A stretch of 11,364 nt of DNA, taken from assembly GCA_035630195.1 (NCBI GenBank), contig DASQLD010000519.1:1-11364 (forward strand), given 5' to 3'. Positions 1 to 6,232 of the stretch are shown in pieces. The DNA comes from DASQDN01 sp035630195 (GTDB lineage: Bacteria > Acidobacteriota > Terriglobia > Bryobacterales > Bryobacteraceae). The notes beneath the pieces were generated by a model. The model was not told the DNA's origin. It was given only the letters and a program-made list of their open reading frames with translations, and ran no database searches. Made by a program: the position numbers and the translations under genes. The stretch's first letter is position 1; every line of letters starts with the position of its first letter.

Positions 1-1212
1 TTCGATCCGAAGCCCCGCCTTCGACAGGATCACGGCAAGCCCATTCCGATGAAGACACCGACAACGGTGTTCAATATCGGCGACAAAGTGCTCGGATCTC
101 CATTTGAATTCCGGCAGTACGGTCAATCCGGTGCGGCGGTCAGCGATCTGTTTCCTCATGTCGCAACCTGCGTCGATGACTTGACCATTGTGCGTTCGAT
201 GGTTGCCGATCACTCCGAGCACACAGCGGCAAACTACTTCATGCACTCCGGTTCCGGCTTTCAGGGACGCCCAAGCATGGGGGGATGGGTGGTGTATGGC
301 CTTGGAAGCGAATGCAGTAATCTCCCCGGCTTCGTCGTATTGGAAAGCGGCCTGGTTCCTCCGGGTGGCCTCGATATCTTTGGCAGCGGATTTCTTCCCG
401 CTAGCTACCAGGGAACGCTTTTTCGTAAGGGGACTCAACCCATCGCGGACCTTAAGCCAAGGGAAGATGCGGCAGGAGCGCAGCAGGCAAAACTCGATTT
501 GCTTCGAAAGCTGAACAAGGGCGTGCTGGATCGATTCGGCGGCGTCTCCGAAGTGGAAGCGACCATTGCGAATTACGAACTCGCCTTCCGTATGCAGTCG
601 GAAGTTCCTGACTTGCTCGATTTGCAGAAAGAGACCGAAGCCACCCGAAAGATGTACGGTCTTGACGAACCGGATACGGAAGAGTTCGGGCGGGAGTGTC
701 TTCTTGCCAGGCGAATGGTTGAGCGCGGAGTGCGCTTCGTCGAGTGCCTGGCCCCGGCCCGCAAGGGAATCGACCGCTGGGACCAGCACGCCGATATTCG
801 TGGCGGTCATCAGGTCAATGCCCGCGCTGTCGATAAGCCAATTGCGGGATTACTTAAAGATTTGAAAAGCCGGGGCCTTCTGGACGAAACGATCGTCCTC
901 TGGGGCGGGGAATTCGGACGAACACCATGCGCTCAGGGAGATGTCGACGCCAAGGGTGTCGGTCGCGATCACAATCCCTTCGGGTTCACGATGTGGATGG
1001 CGGGCGGTGGTTTTAAGCCGGGTGTCATTTACGGAGCCACCGACGAATACGGCTACTACGCCGTCCAGGACAAAGTCCATGTGCATGATTTGCACGCGAC
1101 AATCTTGCACCTGCTTGGGCTCGACCACAAACGTCTTACCTACCGCTTCAGCGGCAGGGACATGCGTTTGACGGATGTGCACGGAGAACTCGTGCACGGG
1201 ATTTTGGCTTAA
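1..1212 (+). CDS. DUF1501 family protein, C-terminal part (5' end outside window)
   Basis: The frame is open from base 1, before the first ATG at 49, and the residues ahead of that ATG (FDPKPRLRQDHGKPIP) are typical of the family, so the true start lies upstream and the gene is cut by the window. About 403 residues are visible. DUF1501 proteins are sulfatase/alkaline-phosphatase-like proteins, usually exported by the Tat pathway and common in Acidobacteriota and Planctomycetota; their reaction is not established. Landmarks seen are GGEFGRTP (bases about 904-927), GRDHNPFGF (about 961-987) followed by a Met/Gly-rich stretch and FKPG, and a C-terminal DLHATILHLLGLDH and SGRDMRLTDVHGE, all family hallmarks. 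Any Tat signal would be in the missing part. In these phyla such genes often follow a DUF1549/DUF1553 gene, which would be to the left of the window. The stop TAA overlaps the stop of the convergent gene by four bases. Family call is firm; function unknown. Confidence 0.93.
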   Translation, partial: FDPKPRLRQDHGKPIPMKTPTTVFNIGDKVLGSPFEFRQYGQSGAAVSDLFPHVATCVDDLTIVRSMVADHSEHTAANYFMHSGSGFQGRPSMGGWVVYGLGSECSNLPGFVVLESGLVPPGGLDIFGSGFLPASYQGTLFRKGTQPIADLKPREDAAGAQQAKLDLLRKLNKGVLDRFGGVSEVEATIANYELAFRMQSEVPDLLDLQKETEATRKMYGLDEPDTEEFGRECLLARRMVERGVRFVECLAPARKGIDRWDQHADIRGGHQVNARAVDKPIAGLLKDLKSRGLLDETIVLWGGEFGRTPCAQGDVDAKGVGRDHNPFGFTMWMAGGGFKPGVIYGATDEYGYYAVQDKVHVHDLHATILHLLGLDHKRLTYRFSGRDMRLTDVHGELVHGILA

Positions 1213-1553
1213 CTAAATTTGACGATCTGCAGCTTAACCACGACGTCGCAAGTTCGCTCAATATGGTCTAGCGTCAGGTCCCGATGATCTTCCGGAGTAA
1301 GACAATCCTCGCCTTCGATCTCCTCCGGTAGCGAAGGTCCGTGGACCCACACAGTGGAAAGCTCCGCCTTTAGCTGCACAGTCTCTACACCCCAAAGCTC
1401 TTCGGCATCGGCGCGGCTGGCGGCGTCGATCTCTAAAGAATCTCCCGAGAAATTTTGCAAGTAGTTGTAGCCAAAAGCGTTAGCATGCGTCTTATCGAGA
1501 GCTTCGGCAATGACTATCCCGCGGCCTTGGCGATCTGTAAGTAAGAAAAGCAA
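1209..1553 (-). CDS. small hypothetical protein, 114 aa
   Basis: Not recognised. It is an acidic, soluble-looking protein with no signal peptide or membrane segment; the middle reads WGVETVQLKAELSTVWVHG and is followed by an acidic stretch (EEIEGEDCLTPEDH). The start is TTG at 1551-1553, chosen because AGGAG (plus-strand CTCCT at 1564-1568) lies 10 nt upstream; an in-frame stop (TAG, 1560-1562) bounds the frame two codons earlier, and an ATT at 1557-1559 is the only other possible start. Codon use looks like that of its neighbours. Its TAA overlaps the TAA of the convergent DUF1501 gene by four bases, in keeping with the tight packing of the whole window. It is divergent from the gene at 1691 and shares a 137-base spacer with it. 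Real gene likely, function unknown. Confidence 0.6.
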   Translation of the reverse strand: MLFLLTDRQGRGIVIAEALDKTHANAFGYNYLQNFSGDSLEIDAASRADAEELWGVETVQLKAELSTVWVHGPSLPEEIEGEDCLTPEDHRDLTLDHIERTCDVVVKLQIVKFS

Positions 1554-1690
1554 ACGAATCTAACTCCTGGTTTCAACTGTGAGACGCCACATGACTTCAA
1601 CTTGTAACAAATCTTATGTGGGGAGATGCTCCCCACAAATGCGGATATCTAAAGAGAGGTGATACCGTAAGAGGCTGAATTGGACCTCCC
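1554..1690. other. divergent spacer between two small genes
   Basis: This 137-base spacer lies between the starts of the divergent genes at 1553 and 1691, so it must hold both promoters. No convincing -35/-10 pair or sigma54 site was found on either strand. It contains a 9-bp hairpin (annotated separately), a direct repeat TTCAACT at 1572-1578 and 1596-1602 (24 bases apart), and a strong anti-SD match GAGGTGAT at 1655-1662 that is 28 nt ahead of the ATG at 1691, too far to serve it directly. Confidence 0.5.
1617..1637. repeat. perfect 9-bp inverted repeat with 3-nt loop
   Basis: TGTGGGGAG at 1617-1625 and CTCCCCACA at 1629-1637 are exact reverse complements around the loop ATG. No T-run follows on either strand, so it does not look like a classical Rho-independent terminator. 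It lies between two divergent starts, 54 bases before the ATG at 1691 and 64 bases upstream of the TTG at 1553, so it could be an operator dyad or an mRNA leader structure. The structure is certain; its role is not known. Confidence 0.6.
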
Positions 1691-2275
1691 ATGAAACTGC
1701 AAATTTCAATTTCGATTCTTCTGCTGGCCTCGGCTGGAAGCGGCGCCGACATACCCTCTCAAGAAGCCCAGATTGCGGGGGCGATCCTCGCCGCTCCGCC
1801 GGAGCTTCGTCAGGACGCCACAGTTATTGGCTATAGCTCCGAAGGGAAACAGGTTCGGATCCGTGAAGGTAAGAATGAGCTCGTGTGTCTTGCGAGCGAT
1901 CCGGCCAAAGCCACCTTCGAATCAGCCTGTTATCACAAGGACCTAGAGCCGTTCATGGCGCGCGGTCGCGAGCTGGTGGCGGAAAAAGTAACAGGGGCCA
2001 AACGCAACGAGATCCGGTTTAAGGAAGTGGAAGAAGGCAAGGTCCCCATGCCACGGGAACCTCGAACGCTCTACGTCCTGACGGGTTCTGGTTTCGATGC
2101 AGCCAGTGGCAAGGTGCAGGATTCCTATTTGCGCTGGGTGATCTACGTGCCGTTTGCGACAACAAAGAGTACCGGTCTTTCCACAAAAGCCAGTGAAAGC
2201 GCTCCCTGGCTGATGTCGCCTGGAACAGCCGGAGCGCACATCATGATCAGTCCTCCGAAGCCGAAGAAACAGTAA
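1691..2275 (+). CDS. hypothetical exported protein, 194 aa
   Basis: Not recognised as any named family. Residues 1-19 look like a Sec signal peptide: MKLQ, then a hydrophobic stretch ISISILLLASA, then a likely cleavage after GSGA; there is no lipobox Cys. The mature part has two Cys (66 and 80) that could form a disulfide in the periplasm. It also has a run of short beta-like segments (TVIGYSSEGKQVRIREG, ELVCLAS, RTLYVLTGSG, RWVIYVPFAT) and a Pro/Lys-rich tail (PPKPKKQ). The frame is closed by TGA at 1676-1678, so ATG 1691 is the natural start, but its ribosome-binding site is weak. The gene ends two bases from the stop of the convergent response regulator. It is probably a periplasmic or secreted protein; no link to the efflux system can be shown from the sequence. 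Confidence 0.75.
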   Translation: MKLQISISILLLASAGSGADIPSQEAQIAGAILAAPPELRQDATVIGYSSEGKQVRIREGKNELVCLASDPAKATFESACYHKDLEPFMARGRELVAEKVTGAKRNEIRFKEVEEGKVPMPREPRTLYVLTGSGFDAASGKVQDSYLRWVIYVPFATTKSTGLSTKASESAPWLMSPGTAGAHIMISPPKPKKQ

Positions 2276-2277
2276 TC

Positions 2278-3657
2278 CTAGGTCGCGACGCTCTCCCTAC
2301 CCAGCCGGTGCTTCTCTATTCGATAGATCAGAGTGCGCCGGCTGATGTCGAGGTATCGCGCCGCCTGAGTTTGATTCCAGTTAAACTTTTCAAGTGCTCG
2401 CACGAGAAGCTCCCGCTCCACTGCCTCAAGGCTGATGCCTTCTTCCGGTAACTCCAACAGGAACGAATCTCGCGTAAGCGATGCGCCGCGGAATTCATCC
2501 GGTAGATCGGAATCGGTGATGTCGTCTCCGATCGCCAAGACGACCAGGCGTTCGACAAGGTTCTCGAGTTCCCGCACATTGCCCGGCCAGCGATGGCGCG
2601 AGAGGCTGGACATGACAGACGTGGACAGCCGTAACGAGTGCAGCCCGTGCCGCTCCTTGTGTTTTCGAAACAGATGCTGTGCCAGTTCCGGAATATCGTC
2701 CCGACGTTCGCGGAGTGGTGGCAACTCCAGCGGCACGACCGCAAGGCGATAATACAAGTCTTCTCGAAATTCGCCATCGTCGATCATCGCCTGCAGATTG
2801 CGGTTTGTGGCTGCTATTACCCGCACATCTACAGTCCGTGTTGCCGTAGATCCCACTTTGTCGATTTCGCCATGTTGCAGGAGCCGCAAAAGCTTTACCT
2901 GCATATCGACTGACAGTTCGCCTACTTCGTCGAGGAATAGTGTCCCGCCGTCCGCCATCTCGATCCGCCCGGCCTTAGCAGCGTACGCGCCGCTGAACGC
3001 TCCACGTGTGTGGCCGAACAGTTCCGATTCGATGAGGTCCTTTGGAATCGCTCCACAGTTTATCGTGATGAACGGCAGCGCCCGCCGCCGGCTATTGTGA
3101 TGAATCGCTCGCGCGAGTAATTCTTTGCCCGTGCCCGTCTCACCGCGGATCAGCACAGTTGAATCATGCTGCGCCACGCGGGATGCCAGCTCCAGAACTC
3201 GGAGCAAGGCTTTTGATCGGCCGACGATGTTCTCGAAACCATAGCGGCCGTCGAGCGCGGACCGGAGATTTCGAACTTCTTCGAGTAGGCTCTGGCGCTC
3301 CATAGCGCGATGCACGGCCAGGACTAACGCGTCATAATCTATTGGTTTCGATATGTAGTCGTAAGCGCCCGCCTTCATCGCCGCCACAGCCGTATCGACG
3401 CTGGCGAACGCAGTGATGATGATGACAGTGGTTTCCTGCAGTCCTTCGCGGATATGCCTAAGCAGATCGAGCCCGCCGGAGGAAGGCATGCGCAGATCGG
3501 TGATTACGAGTTTCGGACGACGTTCGTCGATGATCTCGCGCGCTTCTTCACCATCGACGGCGAGCGCAACTTCATATCCGGCCTCCTCGAGCTGCATCTT
3601 AAGAACGCGGCGCACGCTCGAATCGTCATCCACAACCACTATCAAATTCCGATTCAC
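2278..3657 (-). CDS. sigma54-dependent NtrC-family response regulator, 459 aa
   Basis: Full-length bacterial enhancer-binding protein with three domains in order. Receiver, residues 1-120: acidic pocket D10-D12, phospho-acceptor D54 (VITDLRMP), T82 and K104 (SKP). AAA+ sigma54-interaction domain, about 142-375: Walker A GETGTGKE 172-179, sigma54-contacting loop GAFSGA 219-224 (consensus GAFTGA), Walker B GGTLFLDE 237-244, arginine-finger region about 299-318, and WPGNVRELENL 357-367. Fis-type helix-turn-helix, about 411-453 (NQTQAARYLDISRRTLIYRI). By family knowledge, the phosphorylated form oligomerises at upstream sites and uses ATP to open sigma54 polymerase complexes. The start is GTG at 3655-3657 with AGGAG five nt upstream (plus-strand CTCCT 3663-3667). 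It overlaps the kinase stop as GTGA, so the two are probably translationally coupled. The likely target is the sigma54 promoter in front of the efflux operon across the divergent spacer. The role is close to ZraR, but the inducer is unknown. Confidence 0.95.
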   Translation of the reverse strand: MNRNLIVVVDDDSSVRRVLKMQLEEAGYEVALAVDGEEAREIIDERRPKLVITDLRMPSSGGLDLLRHIREGLQETTVIIITAFASVDTAVAAMKAGAYDYISKPIDYDALVLAVHRAMERQSLLEEVRNLRSALDGRYGFENIVGRSKALLRVLELASRVAQHDSTVLIRGETGTGKELLARAIHHNSRRRALPFITINCGAIPKDLIESELFGHTRGAFSGAYAAKAGRIEMADGGTLFLDEVGELSVDMQVKLLRLLQHGEIDKVGSTATRTVDVRVIAATNRNLQAMIDDGEFREDLYYRLAVVPLELPPLRERRDDIPELAQHLFRKHKERHGLHSLRLSTSVMSSLSRHRWPGNVRELENLVERLVVLAIGDDITDSDLPDEFRGASLTRDSFLLELPEEGISLEAVERELLVRALEKFNWNQTQAARYLDISRRTLIYRIEKHRLGRESVAT

Positions 3658-4754
3658 GCAGTCTCCTGAGTTACCGGCAGTTGAAGAACCATAGCAAAAC
3701 CCTTTCCCGGCGCATTCTGCGCGGTGAGCAATCCTCCATGTTGTTCAACAATTTTGCTCGCAATTGCGAGGCCAAGACCGGTACCGTTCGATTTGGTTGT
3801 GAAGAAAGGTTCGAAAATTCTGTTCTCCTGATCCTTAGGAATACCCGAGCCTTCGTCCCGAACCGTAATGAACACCGCTCCGTCCCGAGCATATGCATGT
3901 AGATCGACGGCTCCCTTTCCGGTTGCGTGTACGGCATTCATCAGTAGGTTCAAGAGCACCTGCTTTAATTGTTCCGAGTCGCAAAGGGTCTCGGGCAGAA
4001 CGCCATCGATCGTACGGCGGAACTCGATATTGCTCGCCTCTCCGGAATGGCGAGCGAGCGCAACAGTCGAATCGATTACGGCCGCAAGGTCCGTGGACTG
4101 AAACCGGGGAGCTCTTGGTCGCGCAAAGTTCAGAAAGTTTGCCAGCAGCTTGTTCAGCCGGTTCGACTCCTTTTCGATAACATCGAGGCATTCCTCAACG
4201 TTATCTGTCGTCGCATGACCTCGTTTCAAGATGCCGGCCGCGCCGGAGATGCTTGCCAGAGGGTTCCTGATCTCATGAGCGAGGCTGGCGGAGAGCTGCG
4301 CGACCGCGTACATGCGCTCCGCCTTCGATAGCCGCTCCAAGTTACTGCGCAGTTCCTGATTGACTTGCGCCAGTTCACGCGTAGTGTCTTCGAGCTTGGC
4401 TCGATGGCGCCGCTCTCTGCTGGCGAGCAATCCGACTACAACGCCTGCGATGCCGGAAGCGAAGGTCTCAAAGATCTGGTCCATCCGATAGGCTTCATCG
4501 TTCGGCCAATATCTCCAAAGATGCGAGACTTCAAGAGCCAACGTAAGTAGTGTGGCGTAAACCGCTGTTCTCCACCCCAACATCATGCCGCCAACAAGTA
4601 TGGGTATGAAGTTGAGGTTGTAGAGCAGGTTGTTTAGATGTTTGTCGGGTTCCTCGATGAGCCAGTGGCTCAACGCAAGCAAGAGAATACCGCCGGCGAT
4701 AACCAACTTCTGTGCTCTGTGATCTCGCAGCGACACGGTTAATTCATCCCGCAA
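3654..4754 (-). CDS. membrane sensor histidine kinase, about 366 aa
   Basis: Cytoplasmic-membrane kinase that partners the response regulator encoded directly downstream (GTGA overlap). The N-terminal part has about four hydrophobic segments (about 17-33, 43-60, 62-80, 94-112) with very short loops, so there is no sizeable periplasmic sensor domain. A coiled-coil linker with E/R/L-rich sequence follows at 114-147. The HisKA H-box is SASLAHEIRNPLAS with phospho-His H160. The HATPase domain shows the N-box NLLMNA (N269, N273), G1 DEGSGIP from D300, F-box FEPFFTTK 314-321 and G2 GTGLGL 324-329. All catalytic motifs are intact. The start is uncertain: TTG at 4752-4754 gives 366 aa, while GTG at 4734-4736 would remove six residues; neither has a strong Shine-Dalgarno. 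TGA lies two codons upstream of the TTG and closes the frame. It is divergent from the efflux operon, which suggests it senses a metal or envelope cue relieved by that pump; this is inference. Confidence 0.93.
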   Translation of the reverse strand: MRDELTVSLRDHRAQKLVIAGGILLLALSHWLIEEPDKHLNNLLYNLNFIPILVGGMMLGWRTAVYATLLTLALEVSHLWRYWPNDEAYRMDQIFETFASGIAGVVVGLLASRERRHRAKLEDTTRELAQVNQELRSNLERLSKAERMYAVAQLSASLAHEIRNPLASISGAAGILKRGHATTDNVEECLDVIEKESNRLNKLLANFLNFARPRAPRFQSTDLAAVIDSTVALARHSGEASNIEFRRTIDGVLPETLCDSEQLKQVLLNLLMNAVHATGKGAVDLHAYARDGAVFITVRDEGSGIPKDQENRIFEPFFTTKSNGTGLGLAIASKIVEQHGGLLTAQNAPGKGFAMVLQLPVTQETA

Positions 4755-4824
4755 ACTTCATGTTGCCACGCGCATCCGATGCCTGCGCGTAACGGAGTTG
4801 CTGTAGGGTGTGCGGTGTACCAAA

Positions 4825-4839
4825 TGGAACATGGCTCCA
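4825..4839. promoter_or_regulatory. imperfect dyad TGGAAC...TCCA, possible activator site
   Basis: TGGAACATGGCTCCA has matching outer arms TGGA and TCCA with an imperfect centre. It lies about 75-90 bases upstream of the sigma54 -24 element, the usual range for enhancer sites of NtrC-type activators. Assignment to the neighbouring regulator is inference; the dyad is short and could be chance. Confidence 0.3.
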
Positions 4840-4872
4840 CTGGATACTGCCGCAAATCGAACAGTCCGGTAA

Positions 4873-4882
4873 TCCAATTGGA
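4873..4882. promoter_or_regulatory. perfect 10-bp palindrome, possible operator
   Basis: TCCAATTGGA is its own reverse complement. Its centre lies about 38 bases upstream of the -24 GG of the sigma54 promoter and between the two divergent transcription units. A half-copy (CCCAATTG) follows at 4893-4900. It is a candidate binding site for the Fis-type helix-turn-helix of the adjacent regulator, though closer to the promoter than most enhancer sites. Confidence 0.35.
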
Positions 4883-4913
4883 CGTAAACTGCCCCAATTG
4901 CTAGCAAAACGCA

Positions 4914-4930
4914 TCGGCAGAGAAGTTGCA
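4914..4930 (+). promoter_or_regulatory. sigma54 (-24/-12) promoter of the efflux operon
   Basis: The site TCGGCAGAGAAGTTGCA matches the consensus TTGGCACG-N4-TTGCW well: the -24 GG is at 4916-4917, the -12 GC at 4928-4929, with the exact 12-base offset, plus flanking GGCA and TTGCA. It was the only well-matching GG-N10-GC site found in the spacer by eye. It faces the efflux genes and sits beside a gene for a sigma54 activator, which makes chance less likely. The predicted transcription start is about 4941, only two bases before the GTG of the first gene. Confidence 0.7.
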
Positions 4931-4942
4931 CACGGATGAACC

Positions 4943-6232
4943 GTGAATCGAGTTCTACTGCTTACAGCGGTGATTGTATGCATCATCGAGTCGGCCGGCT
5001 CCTTGGCGGCTGCTTCTGCAGAACAGCAAGTGCAACGGTCAACCGGTCCGCGCGAACGAGTAACCCTGGATGAGGCTCTCAAGTTAGCAGAACGGCACAA
5101 TCCGCAATTGCGCGCCGCCTCTGCTTCTATCGATGGCGCCGAAGCGGGCATCGTTACAGCGGGCGCCTATCAGAACCCTTCCATCACTTTCGGCAGCCTC
5201 GGCAGGCAACGTGTGCTGATGCAAACTGCAGCTTTGCCGGGAATGCTGCATGGCTTTAACTTCAGCCAACCGATCGACCTGCCAATGGTGCGATCGGCTC
5301 GCATCAACGCCGCCACCATCCGCCGGCAAGGCGCTCAGTTGGGCCTCACCGAGATGCGGCTGGCCATTCGCGGAGCCGTGAAACAGGCATTTTATGAAGC
5401 TCTGCGCCGCCGGCGCGAAATGCAGCTCGCAGAAGGAAACGTGGAGCTTCTGGAAGATTTGCGGCGGCGCATTCAGGTGCAAGTGGATGTCGGCGAAGCG
5501 GCCCGTCTCGAACTGACACGAGCGGAAGCCGAAGTTGCCGGCGCCCGGATCGCCGTGCGGAGCGCCGAACTGCGTTCATCCGCGGCTTTATCGGCTCTGT
5601 ACGCGGCAGTCGGAGCGCCGCTGGGACCAGTAGAGCCGGATGGCGATCTCCAGCGACCGCAAATCCTGCCGACGCTCGATGAGCTGCGGCACGAAATGCT
5701 ATCGAAGCATCCGACCATTCAAGTCGCTGAGGCAGAGATCCGCTACGCGGAAGCGACGGCAGCCAGCGAGCGCGCCCAGCGGCTTCCATCCCCCAGTCTG
5801 TGGGCCGATTGGTTTCAACAACCCGAAGCAGCCCAATTCCGGTTCGGCGTCACTCTCACGCTTCCCCTATTAAACAAGCGAGAAGGACCAATTGCCGAAG
5901 CCGAAGCAGCACGCCGTCATGCTACTGCTATTGCACAGAGCCGCAGAGTTCAGTTGCTGGCATCCCTCGAGCGCGCCTACAGCATGTACCAGGTTGCCGA
6001 TCAGCAGGTTCAGATAGCGGAAACCGGAACTCTTCGGCAAGCTGCGGCCGCCGTCGATGCCGCGCAGGCCGCCTTCAAGTTTGGCGAGCGCGGAATTATC
6101 GAGGTCCTCGATGCTCAGCGAGTGCTTCGGTCCGCGCGAATGGATTACCTCAATGCTCAGTTTGACCGGCAACAGGCTCTGATTGAACTGGAACAACTGC
6201 GAGCAATGGATCTGGGAGAACAAATACCGTGA
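4943..6232 (+). CDS. TolC/CzcC-type outer-membrane efflux protein, about 429 aa
   Basis: Outer-membrane channel of the tripartite heavy-metal efflux system, of the OEP family (CusC/CzcC-like). It begins with a Sec signal (MNRVLLLTAVIVCII, cleavage probably after SLAAASA near residue 26). Two OEP repeats follow. The first starts at RVTLDEALKLAERHNPQL (about 39) and the second at PTLDELRHEMLSKHPTIQVAEAE (about 243); each contains long, Ala/Glu/Arg-rich alpha-helical hairpins. The C-terminal FGERGIIEVLDAQRVL and LNAQFDRQQALIELEQL are typical of the family. The length is close to CzcC. The start is GTG 4943-4945, chosen because it gives a proper charged n-region; GTG 4970 would remove it, and the ATG at 4936 is in another frame. 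The stop TGA overlaps the next start as GTGA. Transcription probably comes from the sigma54 site immediately upstream. Family firm, exact start less so. Confidence 0.92.
   Translation: MNRVLLLTAVIVCIIESAGSLAAASAEQQVQRSTGPRERVTLDEALKLAERHNPQLRAASASIDGAEAGIVTAGAYQNPSITFGSLGRQRVLMQTAALPGMLHGFNFSQPIDLPMVRSARINAATIRRQGAQLGLTEMRLAIRGAVKQAFYEALRRRREMQLAEGNVELLEDLRRRIQVQVDVGEAARLELTRAEAEVAGARIAVRSAELRSSAALSALYAAVGAPLGPVEPDGDLQRPQILPTLDELRHEMLSKHPTIQVAEAEIRYAEATAASERAQRLPSPSLWADWFQQPEAAQFRFGVTLTLPLLNKREGPIAEAEAARRHATAIAQSRRVQLLASLERAYSMYQVADQQVQIAETGTLRQAAAAVDAAQAAFKFGERGIIEVLDAQRVLRSARMDYLNAQFDRQQALIELEQLRAMDLGEQIP

Larger units (their letters stand above)
4755..4942. promoter_or_regulatory. divergent control region between kinase and efflux operon
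   Basis: This 188-base spacer separates the start of the kinase-regulator pair (left, minus strand) from the start of the efflux operon (right, plus strand). It holds one good sigma54 promoter facing the efflux genes, a perfect 10-bp palindrome and a looser TGGA/TCCA dyad upstream of it; these are listed separately. No convincing sigma70 promoter was found for the kinase. No gene or RNA is evident inside. Confidence 0.7.

Noticed and set aside
1680..1694. Four-codon leader frame TTG GAC CTC CCA TGA whose stop overlaps the ATG at 1691
   Set aside because: Too short and without a well-spaced ribosome-binding site; overlap of TGA with ATG is likely coincidence.
4770..4786. Possible minus-strand sigma54 site for the kinase operon (GG-N10-GC spacing)
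   Set aside because: Only the GG and GC match; the TT of the -12 element and most of the -24 flank are absent, so it is likely chance in GC-rich DNA.
4744..5151. Minus-strand frame of 135 codons spanning the divergent spacer and the start of the outer-membrane factor
   Set aside because: It is antisense to the signal peptide region, covers the sigma54 promoter, has Ser/Arg-rich low-complexity composition, and would overlap the kinase start.
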